DNA of 52,546 nt from an uncultured Oscillospiraceae bacterium (GTDB lineage: Bacteria; Bacillota; Clostridia; Oscillospirales; Oscillospiraceae). Where the stretch lies: assembly GCA_934511165.1 (NCBI GenBank), contig CAKSWA010000010.1, positions 1 through 52,546 of the forward strand, in the 5' to 3' direction. The position numbers and the translations under genes were made by a program. Under the pieces are notes generated by a model that saw nothing but the letters and a program-made list of their open reading frames with translations, did no database searches and was not told the origin of the DNA. This document shows, in pieces, positions 8,547 through 17,422 of the stretch. Position 1 is the stretch's first letter; every line of letters begins with the position of its first letter.

Positions 8547-9392
8547 TTGAAAAAGTATCTCAAGCAATACGGCGTGCGCATGGCGATCATCATCGTTGTG
8601 GCGGCGCTTCTCATAGGACTTGCCTCGCGCCCGAAGGCCGACGGCAGCTCCGGCGCGGTGCCGGAGGCGGCAAACGCCCTGCGCATCCCCATTCAGGGCG
8701 CGGTCGGCTCGGTCGTGGAGTGGATGCGCGGCATCTACGGCTACATCTACCGCTACGATAAGCTTCTCGCAGAAAACGAATCGCTCCGCCGCCAGCTCGC
8801 CGAGGCGCAGGAACAGGTGCGCTCCAGCCAGGATGCGCTCGAAGAGAACACCCGCCTGCGCACGATGCTCGGCTATTTGGAGAAAAACACGACCTTCCAG
8901 ACGGAAGCGGCCATGATCACCTCGTGGGACGCCTCCAACTGGACAAGCGCCTTCACGATCTCCAAGGGCACGGACAACGGCATTGAGCAGGGCGACTGCG
9001 TCATCACCGAATCCGGCATGCTCGTCGGGCAGGTATACGAGGTTGGAAATAACTACGCCTCTGTGCGCACCGTGATCGATGTGAACATGGACGCCGGCGT
9101 GCTCGTGGGCGAATCGTCTATCGCCGCGATGATCGTCGGCGACTACGCGCTCATGAAAGAGGGCTGCTGCAAGCTCAGCTACTTCACCGACGACGTAACG
9201 CTCTTCACCGGCGACAGCGTCGTCACCTCCGGCCGCGGCGGCGCGTTCCCGTCCGGCATCGTTGTCGGCACCGTTACGGAGCTGCGCAGCGAGGCGGGCG
9301 GCCAGTCGTACTACGCGGTCGTCAAGCCCTCTGTCGATCTTTCCGTGCTGTCGCAGGTGTTCATCATCAAGGATTTTGAGGTCATCGAGTGA
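8547..9392 (+). CDS. mreC: Rod-shape protein MreC
   Basis: A 281-residue MreC. It has a single N-terminal membrane helix (about residues 11-27), a coiled coil (about 70-110, rich in E, Q and R heptads), and then the beta-barrel extracytoplasmic domain. It forms part of the elongasome linking MreB filaments to PBP2. The start is TTG at 8547, preceded at proper spacing by a CAGGGGG site; no earlier ATG in frame is plausible. The stop overlaps the GTG start of mreD by 4 bp. No mreB lies nearby in this window. Confidence 0.93.
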   Translation: MKKYLKQYGVRMAIIIVVAALLIGLASRPKADGSSGAVPEAANALRIPIQGAVGSVVEWMRGIYGYIYRYDKLLAENESLRRQLAEAQEQVRSSQDALEENTRLRTMLGYLEKNTTFQTEAAMITSWDASNWTSAFTISKGTDNGIEQGDCVITESGMLVGQVYEVGNNYASVRTVIDVNMDAGVLVGESSIAAMIVGDYALMKEGCCKLSYFTDDVTLFTGDSVVTSGRGGAFPSGIVVGTVTELRSEAGGQSYYAVVKPSVDLSVLSQVFIIKDFEVIE

Positions 9393-9955
9393 AACGTAAG
9401 AAGATCAGTTTCCAGCTTTCCGATATAAAGCTGGACGAGTTCTGGCTCAAGACCCGGCGCGGCGTATTGTACGCGCTGTATCTTTTCGCCGCGCTGCTCG
9501 TGCAAAACGTAATATTGAGCCACGTTGCGCTCTTCGGCGTGCGGGCGATGTTTCTGCCTGCGCTCGTCGTGGCGGCGGGACTTTTTGAAGGCGGCTGGGG
9601 CGGCGGACTGTTCGGGCTGGCCGCGGGCATTCTCTCCGATCTCTTTTTCGGCTCGCAGAGCGTGCTGTTCACGGTTCTCTTTCCCGTGATGGGGTTCGTC
9701 TCCGGCTTCCTCGGCGATTTTTATCTCAACAAACGCCTTTTCACTTACTGCATCATGGGGGCGGCGGCGCTCTTTCTCGCCGCGTTCGCGCAGATGTTCA
9801 GCCTGCTCTTCTATAAGGGGCAGAGCAGTCCGGCGCTTTGGGTAACGGCGCTTTTGCAGACGCTCTGGAGTCTGCCGTTCCTCTTCCCGTCGTACTACCT
9901 CTGCAAAAACTTCCCGTGGCGCTCGTCGCGGGAGGCTCCCACGCCGTACAAGTAA
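9389..9955 (+). CDS. mreD: Rod-shape protein MreD
   Basis: A 188-residue integral membrane protein with about five hydrophobic helices. The pattern is that of MreD: a basic N-terminus, then YALYLFAALLVQNVILSH and a glycine-rich GGWGGGLFGLAAGI loop. It works with MreC, RodA and PBP2 in side-wall synthesis. The GTG start overlaps the mreC stop as GTGA, a common translational coupling. The next gene, for PBP2, follows after 26 bp. Sequence similarity in this family is low, so position supports the name as much as sequence does. Confidence 0.88.
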   Translation: MKRKKISFQLSDIKLDEFWLKTRRGVLYALYLFAALLVQNVILSHVALFGVRAMFLPALVVAAGLFEGGWGGGLFGLAAGILSDLFFGSQSVLFTVLFPVMGFVSGFLGDFYLNKRLFTYCIMGAAALFLAAFAQMFSLLFYKGQSSPALWVTALLQTLWSLPFLFPSYYLCKNFPWRSSREAPTPYK

Positions 9956-9981
9956 CCCCCGCATTTTGAAAGGAACATTCC

Positions 9982-12072
9982 ATGCAGAAAATGGTCAAAC
10001 CCATCCGGCTTGTCTTGCTCGCCGTCACATTTGTGCTGCTGCTCGGCATTTACTTTGTCGCGCTCTATAAGCTGCAGATCATCGGCGGGCGCGAATACTA
10101 TGCCGCGGGGGAAACAGAGACGAAAGAGGACATCACCATTCCCGCCGCGCGAGGAAACATTCTCGACCGCTACGGGCGTCTGCTCGTGTCCAACTCGCTC
10201 TGCAACAACCTCTCCATCAACGTAACGGAGCTCTTCAGCCAGGACGATCCGAACGCGATCATTCTGGAGCTCTGCAACGCCGTGGAGCGCTTCGGTGATA
10301 CCTATACCGACACTCTGCCGATCACGAAGGCCCCGCCCTTCGAGTTCACCGAGATGGACACGCTGCAAAAGAGCATGCTCGACGCCTGGCTCAACGCCAA
10401 CGACATGCCGCTCGACTCGAATGCCGTCGAGATCCTTGCGGCCATGCGCACGCGCTACAGCGTCGGCAGCGAATATAACGCCGAGGACGCCCGGCGCATC
10501 GTCGGCGTCCGGTATGAGATCAACGACCGCTTCAACATCAACACCACGCCCTACGTTTTCGCCGAGGACGTTTCGATGCCGCTGCTCACCTATCTCATGG
10601 AGCAGGACATTCCCGGCTTCGAAGTTTCTTCTTCCTACGTGCGCGAATACAAAACGCAGTACGCCGCCCACCTGCTCGGCTACACCGGCAAGCTGACGGC
10701 GGAGGAATGGGCGACCTACGCCGACAAGGACTACTCGCTCGACGCCTACGTCGGCAAGGACGGCGTGGAATACGCCTTTGAAAATTACCTCCACGGTGTG
10801 GAAGGCGAGGCGGAGGTCTACTCCAATCTCGACGGCGTCACGCTCCGCACCAAGTACACCAAGGAGCCGCAACCCGGCGGGCATGTCTATCTGACGCTGG
10901 ACATCGGCCTGCAGGAGGTATGCGAGGAAGCTCTCGCCGCGCACATCGAAGAGATCAACGTAGAGCGCGCCCGCATCATCGCAGACGCCGAAATGTACGG
11001 CACCGAGAGCACTGAAATGATCTCCGGCGGCGCGCTGTGCGTTGTGAAGGTCGATACCGGCGAGCCGCTCGCGCTCGTGAGCTACCCGACCTACAACGCC
11101 GCCACGATGCTCGATAACTACGAAGAGCTCGTCGCAGACGAAAACGCCCCGCTGTATAACCGCGCACTCATGGGCGTTTACGCCCCCGGCTCCACATTCA
11201 AGCCCTGCACCGCCACGGCGCTGCTCGCAGAAGGCATCATATCGCCGACTCTCACGCTGAAAACCGAAGGCCAGTTCACCAAGTACATCGACGACGGCTA
11301 CGCCCCCGAGTGCTGGATCTATTCGACCTACAAATATACCCACGGCGAGATCAACGTCGTGCAGGCGATCACCTATTCCTGCAACTACTTCTTCTATTAT
11401 TACGGCGACCGGCTGGGCATCGACAAGATGGCGTACTATGCCAAGCTCTATGGTCTCGGCGAGCACACCGGCATTGAGCTGCCCGAAGTCACCGGCCAGA
11501 TGTCCACACAGAGCTTCAAGGAGCAGTACACCGGTATCTCCTGGTTCAACGGCGACACGCTCCAGAGCGCCATCGGCCAGTCGTTCACGGAGTTCACGCC
11601 GCTGCAGATGGCAGAATACTGCGCGGCCATCGCCAACGGCGGCACGCGCTACAGCGCCTCCATCCTCAAGGAAGTGCGCAGCTACGATTACTCCCAGACG
11701 CTCTTCCAGCGCGAGACCGAAGTTCTCAGCAAGCTTGATATCGATCCCGAAATCTTCGGCTACATCCAGTACGGCATGTACGGCGTGCTTTACGACGCGG
11801 CGAGCACTCTCAAGGAGCACTGGCTCGACAGCAGCATCGTCGCCGCCGCCAAAACCGGAACGGCGCAGCGCGGCGAGGGGCTTGTGAATAACGCCATGTT
11901 CATTCTCTACGCCCCCTACGGTGACAACCCGGAGATCGCCATCGCCATCGCCGTGGAGAAGGGCGGCGCGGGTGCCACGCTCTCGCCGGTCGCGCGAAAG
12001 ATCGTGGATTACTATTTCACGTTCCAATCCAACGCCAATACCGTGGAAAATGCGTATTCTCTGCTGAAATAA
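9982..12072 (+). CDS. mrdA: Penicillin-binding protein 2, class B transpeptidase
   Basis: A 696-residue class B PBP that cross-links peptidoglycan during elongation. It has one N-terminal membrane helix (about 9-28), then a dimerisation/pedestal region starting AARGNILDRYG. The transpeptidase domain has the catalytic triad motifs: SxxK at Ser404-Lys407 (GSTFKP), SxN at 466-468 (SCN) and KTGT at 624-627. It is the last gene of the maf-mreC-mreD block, and it is followed by a new promoter for mgsA. The length is typical of Firmicutes PBP2. The symbol refers to the orthologue role and could also be written pbpA. Confidence 0.94.
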   Translation: MQKMVKPIRLVLLAVTFVLLLGIYFVALYKLQIIGGREYYAAGETETKEDITIPAARGNILDRYGRLLVSNSLCNNLSINVTELFSQDDPNAIILELCNAVERFGDTYTDTLPITKAPPFEFTEMDTLQKSMLDAWLNANDMPLDSNAVEILAAMRTRYSVGSEYNAEDARRIVGVRYEINDRFNINTTPYVFAEDVSMPLLTYLMEQDIPGFEVSSSYVREYKTQYAAHLLGYTGKLTAEEWATYADKDYSLDAYVGKDGVEYAFENYLHGVEGEAEVYSNLDGVTLRTKYTKEPQPGGHVYLTLDIGLQEVCEEALAAHIEEINVERARIIADAEMYGTESTEMISGGALCVVKVDTGEPLALVSYPTYNAATMLDNYEELVADENAPLYNRALMGVYAPGSTFKPCTATALLAEGIISPTLTLKTEGQFTKYIDDGYAPECWIYSTYKYTHGEINVVQAITYSCNYFFYYYGDRLGIDKMAYYAKLYGLGEHTGIELPEVTGQMSTQSFKEQYTGISWFNGDTLQSAIGQSFTEFTPLQMAEYCAAIANGGTRYSASILKEVRSYDYSQTLFQRETEVLSKLDIDPEIFGYIQYGMYGVLYDAASTLKEHWLDSSIVAAAKTGTAQRGEGLVNNAMFILYAPYGDNPEIAIAIAVEKGGAGATLSPVARKIVDYYFTFQSNANTVENAYSLLK

Positions 12073-12085
12073 TCTGAATTTTTCG

Positions 12086-12114
12086 TTGCAAAGAGCGTTT
12101 TTTGCGGTTATAAT
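12086..12114 (+). promoter_or_regulatory. Promoter of mgsA
   Basis: TTGCAA (12086-12091) and TATAAT (12109-12114) are separated by exactly 17 bp. The start codon of mgsA lies 51 bp beyond the -10 box, with a GGAGGT site in between. It is among the best sigma-A matches in the window and separates mgsA from the cell-wall operon. Confidence 0.75.
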
Positions 12115-12164
12115 TTAAAAGGTTATGTACCCATATCATCAAAAATATACGGAGGTGCCAAAGC

Positions 12165-12563
12165 ATGAATATTGCTCTTCTCGCCCATGACGGCAAAAAG
12201 GAGCTTATGGTCCAGTTCTGCATTGCCTACTGCGGCATTCTCTCCGGTCACGACATCTGCGCTACGAACACCACGGGCAAGCTCGTCTCGGAAGCGACGG
12301 GGCTGCCGGTCACGCTGTATCTGCCCTGCACGCAGGGCGGTGCGCAGCAGATCGGCGCGCGCATTGCCTACAATGAGATCGACCTCGTGCTCTTCTTCTG
12401 CGACCCCAAGGCCAACACGAAGGATGTGGACGCTATCGCCCGTCTGTGCGATCAGCACAGCATCCCCTTCGCTTCCAACGTCGCCACTGCCGAGGTGCTT
12501 GTGCAGGGTCTCCGCCGGGGCGATCTGGACTGGCGTGATATCGTCAACCCGAAGAAAAAATAA
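12165..12563 (+). CDS. mgsA: Methylglyoxal synthase
   Basis: A 132-residue enzyme converting dihydroxyacetone phosphate to methylglyoxal and phosphate, a bypass of lower glycolysis when phosphate is short. It shows the family signatures ALLAHDGKK, TNTTGKLV (phosphate-binding loop), GGAQQIGARI and LFFCDP, which holds the catalytic Asp. Length and start are standard. It has its own consensus promoter, and a hairpin follows within 25 bp before hisS. MgsA is usually controlled allosterically by phosphate; nothing in the sequence shows more. Confidence 0.95.
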   Translation: MNIALLAHDGKKELMVQFCIAYCGILSGHDICATNTTGKLVSEATGLPVTLYLPCTQGGAQQIGARIAYNEIDLVLFFCDPKANTKDVDAIARLCDQHSIPFASNVATAEVLVQGLRRGDLDWRDIVNPKKK

Positions 12564-12586
12564 CCCCTATCTACAACTTTCCCGAG

Positions 12587-12620
12587 GAATGGATAGCCGG
12601 CAGCGGCCAGCTATCCATTC
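12587..12620 (+). terminator. Hairpin between mgsA and hisS
   Basis: An exact 11-bp inverted repeat (GAATGGATAGC at 12587-12597, GCTATCCATTC at 12610-12620) with a 12-nt loop. The tail TCTATTC is only weakly T-rich. It ends 24 bp before the hisS start, so it may be a weak terminator for mgsA or a leader structure for hisS. There is no T-box sequence. Confidence 0.55.
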
Positions 12621-12644
12621 TCTATTCAAAGGAGGATTCCCCCT

Positions 12645-14003
12645 ATGGCTCAGATCCGACCGCACACGCTCTCCGGCTTTATGGAGCTTCTGCCGGAGGA
12701 CCAGAAAAAAATGCAGCGCGTCATGGCGACGCTGCGCGAGAGCTACGCTCTCTACGGCTTCACGCCGCTCGATACGCCCATCATCGAGAGCGCCGACGTG
12801 CTCCTCGCCAAGGGCGGCGGCGAGACCGAAAAGCAGATTTACCGCTTCTCGAAGGGCGACAGCGATCTTGCCCTCCGCTTTGATCTCACGGTGCCGCTCG
12901 CAAAGTACGTGGCGCTCCACGCCAACGAGCTGACGTTCCCCTTCCGCCGCTACCAGATCGGCAAGGTCTACCGCGGCGAGCGCGCCCAGCGCGGCCGCTT
13001 CCGCGAGTTTTATCAGGCGGATATCGACATCATCGGCGACGGCAAGCTCGATATCATGAACGAAGCCGAGATCCCCGCCGTCATTTACCGCACGTTCAAC
13101 GCCCTCGGTCTTAAAAATTTCCGCATCCGCGTCAATAACCGCAAGGTTTTGAACGGCTTTTTCGCCCTGCTTGGCCTGACGGAGAAATCCGGCGACGTGA
13201 TGCGCACGATCGACAAGCTCGACAAAATCGGCCCCGGGAAGGTCCGCGCCGTGCTCGTGGACGAGTTCGCCGTAGCGCCGGAGACCGCCGATAAGGTTTT
13301 GGAGTTCATCTCCGTCCCCGGCACGAGTGCGGATAAGCTCGCGTTCCTGCGCCGGTATGAAGGGCAGGACGAAACGTTCGATCTCGGATTGCACGAGCTT
13401 GCCACCGTCGTGGAATACGTCGGCTCGTTCGGCGTCCCGGCGGAAAACTTTGAGATCGACCTCACGATCGCGCGCGGCTTGGACTACTACACCGGCACCG
13501 TGTACGAAACCGTGATGACCGACCACCCGGAGATCGGCTCGGTCTGCTCCGGCGGACGGTACGATAACCTTGCCGGGTACTACACCGACCGCACGCTCCC
13601 CGGCGTCGGCATCTCCATCGGCGTAACGCGCCTTTTCTATGTGCTGCAGGAGCAGGACATGCTCTCCAAGGACATTCTCACCGCCCCCGCCGAGGCCGTC
13701 GTCATCCCGATGGACTCGGACTGCACGCCCTTTGCCGTCGAGACCGCCACGGTGCTGCGCGCCGCGGGCGTCAAAACACAGGTCTATTTTGAAAACCGCA
13801 AATTCAAGCAGAAGATCGGCTTCGCGGATAAGTCTGGCATCCCGTTTGCGCTCATCATCGGCGGCGACGAGGCCGCCGCGGGCGTCGTATCGCTCAAGGA
13901 TATGGCCGCCGGAACGCAGGAAAAGCTCACGCCGGCGGAAGCCGCAGAGAAGATCAACGCCGCGCTCGCGCCGCGCCGCCGTGCGCAGGCCATCCGCGGC
14001 TGA
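12645..14003 (+). CDS. hisS: Histidyl-tRNA synthetase
   Basis: A 452-residue class II aminoacyl-tRNA synthetase charging tRNA-His. It begins with the family's N-terminal GFMELLPED stretch. Motif 2 lies around YRGERAQRGRFREFYQ. The histidine-specific segment ARGLDYYTGTVYE and motif 3 (GVGISIGVTRL) follow. The C-terminal anticodon-binding domain covers about residues 335-440. The ATG at 12645 has an AAAGGAGGA site. The close family member HisZ lacks the histidyl signature seen here, so HisS is favoured. Confidence 0.95.
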   Translation: MAQIRPHTLSGFMELLPEDQKKMQRVMATLRESYALYGFTPLDTPIIESADVLLAKGGGETEKQIYRFSKGDSDLALRFDLTVPLAKYVALHANELTFPFRRYQIGKVYRGERAQRGRFREFYQADIDIIGDGKLDIMNEAEIPAVIYRTFNALGLKNFRIRVNNRKVLNGFFALLGLTEKSGDVMRTIDKLDKIGPGKVRAVLVDEFAVAPETADKVLEFISVPGTSADKLAFLRRYEGQDETFDLGLHELATVVEYVGSFGVPAENFEIDLTIARGLDYYTGTVYETVMTDHPEIGSVCSGGRYDNLAGYYTDRTLPGVGISIGVTRLFYVLQEQDMLSKDILTAPAEAVVIPMDSDCTPFAVETATVLRAAGVKTQVYFENRKFKQKIGFADKSGIPFALIIGGDEAAAGVVSLKDMAAGTQEKLTPAEAAEKINAALAPRRRAQAIRG

Positions 14004-14044
14004 CGCTCTCCCGATTCGATTTTTTATAGAAAGGCGGCGGGAAC

Positions 14045-15577
14045 ATGGTGGCAAAAATACGCTCGCTCGGCTTGCAGGGCATCGGCGGCTACGAAGTCTC
14101 GGCGGAGATCTTTCTCTCCGGCGGGCTGCCGCAGTTTGACCTTGTCGGTCTGCCGGACGCCGCCGTAAAGGAGGCGCGCGAGCGCGTGCGCGCCTCGGTG
14201 AAGAGCTGCGGGCTTGATTTTCCCGTCAGCCGCGTCACCGTGAATTTAGCGCCCGCCGACCGGAAAAAGGCCGGCACCGTATACGATCTTCCGATCCTGC
14301 TCGGCATCCTCATCGCCACCGGGCAGGCCAAGCCCCTGCCGCCGGACGCCGCCGTGATCGGCGAGCTCTCGCTCTCCGGCGAGGTGCGCGCGGTGCGCGG
14401 CGCGCTTCCCATGGCGCTCGCCGCCGAAAAAGCGGGCATCCGGGAGCTGTATGTCCCCGCGGGCAATGCGCGCGAGGCCGCCTACGCCGACCATCTCACC
14501 GTCTATCCGGTACATACCGTCCCGGAGCTTCTGGCGCATCTCGCGGGCGAGAAGAAAATCACCCCCGCCGAACCGCCCGTGCCGAGCGAGGAAGAGCTCA
14601 TCTTCCCCGACTATGCCGAGGTCAAGGGGCAGGAAAACGTCAAACGCGCGCTCGAAGTCGCCGCCGCGGGCGGGCACAACGTGCTCATGGTCGGCCCGCC
14701 GGGCTCCGGCAAATCGATGCTCGCCAAGCGTCTTCCCGGCATACTGCCGGACATGAGCCGCGAGGAGACGATGGAGTCCACCGGCATTTGGAGCGTCTGC
14801 GGTCTCACAAATGAAAAGCGCCCCATTCTGCGCCAGCGCCCCTTCCGCGCGCCGCATCACACGCTCTCCGCTGCCGCGATGGCGGGCGGAGCGCAGCTCC
14901 AGCCCGGCGAGGTATCGCTCGCGCACAACGGCGTGCTGTTTCTCGATGAGCTGCCCGAATACCACCGGGACGTGCTCGAAGTCATGCGCCAGCCGCTCGA
15001 AGACGGCGTTGTGACGGTTTCCCGCGCTGCCGGAACGGCGGTGTACCCCAGCCGGTTCATGCTCGTATGCGCCATGAACCCCTGCAAATGCGGCTGGTAC
15101 GGACAGCCGGGCGGCCGCTGCCGGTGCAGCGAAAAGTCCGTCCGCGCCTACCACGCCAAGCTCTCCGGCCCGCTCATGGACCGGATCGACATCATCGTGG
15201 AGGTCCCCGCGCTCGCCTACGACGAGCTGCGCCGCCGCCCGGACGGCGAGAGCTCCGAAACCATCCGCCAGCGCGTCAACCGCGCGCGGGAGGTGCAGCG
15301 CAGGCGCTTTTCCTCCGGCACGGAATGCAACGCCAGCATGTCCCCGCGTGACATGGAGCGCTACTGCTCTCTCACCGCCGAGGGCGACGCGCTGATGAAG
15401 GACGCCTTTCACGCGCTCGGTCTCACGGCGCGAAGCTACGACCGCATTCTGCGCGTCGCGCGCACGATCGCCGATCTCGCCGGGGCGAAAGACATCGCGC
15501 CCGAGCACATCGCCGAGGCCGTGCAGTACCGTACCTACGATTTTCTCATCTCTTCCACCCCGGAGGCCACGCCATGA
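14045..15577 (+). CDS. comM: YifB/ComM-family AAA+ ATPase
   Basis: A 510-residue protein with the N-terminal Lon-like/ChlI domain, Walker A GPPGSGKS at 217-224, and a Mg-chelatase AAA core containing LFLDELPEYHRDVLEVMRQP. A small cysteine-rich segment (CNPCKCGWYG, then CRCS) follows. The C-terminal helicase-lid domain ends near residue 500. In Vibrio and Haemophilus ComM promotes branch migration during natural transformation. The same protein is widespread in non-competent bacteria. It overlaps the next gene as ATGA. The cinA gene downstream is also competence-linked historically. Confidence 0.9.
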   Translation: MVAKIRSLGLQGIGGYEVSAEIFLSGGLPQFDLVGLPDAAVKEARERVRASVKSCGLDFPVSRVTVNLAPADRKKAGTVYDLPILLGILIATGQAKPLPPDAAVIGELSLSGEVRAVRGALPMALAAEKAGIRELYVPAGNAREAAYADHLTVYPVHTVPELLAHLAGEKKITPAEPPVPSEEELIFPDYAEVKGQENVKRALEVAAAGGHNVLMVGPPGSGKSMLAKRLPGILPDMSREETMESTGIWSVCGLTNEKRPILRQRPFRAPHHTLSAAAMAGGAQLQPGEVSLAHNGVLFLDELPEYHRDVLEVMRQPLEDGVVTVSRAAGTAVYPSRFMLVCAMNPCKCGWYGQPGGRCRCSEKSVRAYHAKLSGPLMDRIDIIVEVPALAYDELRRRPDGESSETIRQRVNRAREVQRRRFSSGTECNASMSPRDMERYCSLTAEGDALMKDAFHALGLTARSYDRILRVARTIADLAGAKDIAPEHIAEAVQYRTYDFLISSTPEATP

Positions 15578-16218
15578 ACCGATACGACGCCGTATTGTTC
15601 GATCTGGACGGTACGCTTTTGTATACGCTATCCGACATTGCCGCCGCCGTCAACGGCGCGCTGCGCGAAATGCACCGCCCGGAACGGACAGTAGCGGAGG
15701 TGCGCTCTATGGTCGGCAACGGCGCGAAAATGCTCATCACCCGCGCGCTCGGCGCAGGGCAGGAAGCGCTCGTTGACGAGACGCTCCATATATACGCTTC
15801 GCTCTACGCCGCCCACGCGCAGGAGCACGTGACGCCCTACGAGGGCATCCCGGAGCTGCTGGATGCGCTTTCCGCGCGCGGCATCCGCACCGCGTGCGTC
15901 ACGAACAAGGATCATACCGACGCCGTGCCGATGCTGCATAAATTCCTCGGGGATAAAATTTCCCATGTGGAGGGCCGGAAGCCCGGCCGCCCCACAAAGC
16001 CCGCGCCGGACGCGGTATACGATGCGCTCAAAGCGCTCGGCGTTGACGCCTCCCGCGCGCTCTACGTCGGCGACTCCGGCGTGGACAGCGAAACGGCGAA
16101 AAACGCCGCTCTCCCCTGTGTCCTCTGCGATTGGGGCTACTGGGACCGTGAAAAATTAGCGAACTGCGCCGCGCTGGGGATCATAAGTGCCCCGGCAGAG
16201 CTATTACAATATGTGTGA
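15574..16218 (+). CDS. HAD-family phosphatase (phosphoglycolate phosphatase-like)
   Basis: A 214-residue HAD hydrolase of the Gph/PgmB type. It has motif I in LFDLDGTLL (nucleophile Asp), a helical cap, motif II around CVTNKDH, a conserved Lys in GRPTKPAPD, and motif IV in YVGDSGVDSETA. Substrates in this branch range from phosphoglycolate to sugar phosphates and pyrophosphate and cannot be told from sequence. The start overlaps the comM stop by 4 bp. The end overlaps the thiI ribosome site, so the three genes look like one transcript. Confidence 0.85.
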   Translation: MNRYDAVLFDLDGTLLYTLSDIAAAVNGALREMHRPERTVAEVRSMVGNGAKMLITRALGAGQEALVDETLHIYASLYAAHAQEHVTPYEGIPELLDALSARGIRTACVTNKDHTDAVPMLHKFLGDKISHVEGRKPGRPTKPAPDAVYDALKALGVDASRALYVGDSGVDSETAKNAALPCVLCDWGYWDREKLANCAALGIISAPAELLQYV

Positions 16219-16225
16219 GGTCAAT

Positions 16226-17398
16226 ATGCAGGACATCATTCTTCTCAAGCAGGGCGAGATCGTCCTCAAAGGTCTGAACAAGAAATACTTTGAGCAGAAG
16301 CTCATTTCCAACGTAAAGCGCCGTCTGCGCTCGCTCGGCGAGTTTGACGTTACGTGCACGCAGTCCACGATCTATGTCGAGCCGAAGTCGGACGATATCG
16401 ACATGGACGAAACGCAGCAGGCCATGACGAAGGTGTTCGGCATCGCCGCCGTAGTGCGCGCCGCCGCGTGCGACAAAACGCCCGAGGCCATGGCACACAA
16501 AGCCATCGAGTACATGGCCGAGGCCATGCGCGAAGCGAAGAGCTTCAAGGTGGAAACGCGCCGCGCGGACAAGGCCTTCCCGCTGACCTCCATTGAGGTC
16601 AGCCAGTATGTCGGCGGCGAGCTCGCCGAGGCATTCCCGGAAACCGCCGTGGATGTCCACAACCCGGAGCTGGTCGTGCACGTTGAGGTGCGCGAGCGCG
16701 CCGCCTACATCCACCGTCCCCCGCTGCCCGGCGCGGGCGGTCTGCCCGTCGGCTGCGGCGGCACGGCGGTAACGCTGCTCTCCGGCGGCATCGATTCGCC
16801 GGTATCGACGTATATGATCGCCAAGCGCGGCGTACATATGATCCCGGTGCATTTCTTCTCGTTCCCGTACACCTCGGAGCTGGCCAAGCAGAAGGTGCTC
16901 GATCTCGCCAAAGAGCTCACCGCCTACTGCGGGCGGCTCACCGTGGAGGTCGTGCCGTTCACACACATCCAGACCGAGATCCGCGACAAATGCCCGGAGG
17001 AATACTTCACGCTCATCATGCGCCGGTTTATGATGCGCATCGCGCAGGAGGTCGCCGACCGGAACGGTGCCAAGGCGCTCGTCACCGGCGAAAATCTTGG
17101 CCAGGTCGCCTCGCAGACGATGGAGGCGCTCGACTGCACCGAGGCCGTCACGCGCCTGCCCGTGCTGCGCCCGCTCATCGGCTTTGACAAGGAAGAGATC
17201 GTCCGTCTCTCCCGCAAGATCGGCACGTTCGAGCTCTCCACGCTCCCCTACGAGGACTGCTGCACGGTGTTCACGCCGCGCCACCCCCGCACGCGGCCCC
17301 GCATCGACGCGGTGGAGGAAGCGGAGTCGGTGCTCGATATCGAAGACCTCGTCGCCGAGGCGATGGCCGGCATCGAGCGCGTGCGCTTCGACCCCTGA
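16226..17398 (+). CDS. thiI: tRNA 4-thiouridine / thiazole sulfurtransferase ThiI
   Basis: A 390-residue ThiI without the C-terminal rhodanese domain of the enterobacterial enzyme, the form usual in Firmicutes. It has an N-terminal ferredoxin-like plus THUMP region (about 1-165), then the PP-loop SGGIDS at 186-191 that adenylates tRNA U8. I chose the ATG at 16226 because GAGG lies at 16217-16220. Earlier starts at 16187 and 16211 overlap the HAD gene more deeply and add a non-conserved tail. No cysteine desulfurase partner is seen in the window. Confidence 0.9.
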   Translation: MQDIILLKQGEIVLKGLNKKYFEQKLISNVKRRLRSLGEFDVTCTQSTIYVEPKSDDIDMDETQQAMTKVFGIAAVVRAAACDKTPEAMAHKAIEYMAEAMREAKSFKVETRRADKAFPLTSIEVSQYVGGELAEAFPETAVDVHNPELVVHVEVRERAAYIHRPPLPGAGGLPVGCGGTAVTLLSGGIDSPVSTYMIAKRGVHMIPVHFFSFPYTSELAKQKVLDLAKELTAYCGRLTVEVVPFTHIQTEIRDKCPEEYFTLIMRRFMMRIAQEVADRNGAKALVTGENLGQVASQTMEALDCTEAVTRLPVLRPLIGFDKEEIVRLSRKIGTFELSTLPYEDCCTVFTPRHPRTRPRIDAVEEAESVLDIEDLVAEAMAGIERVRFDP

Positions 17399-17422
17399 TT
17401 TTCTGATTTAAGGAGGCGTTAT

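Noticed and set aside
9895..12027. A 710-codon open frame opposite the PBP2 gene
   Set aside because: Same reason: GC-rich shadow of a gene with all three transpeptidase motifs, and no ribosome site or homology pattern of its own.
12564..12644. T-box leader for hisS
   Set aside because: Only a single hairpin is present; the gap is too short and lacks the conserved T-box sequence.
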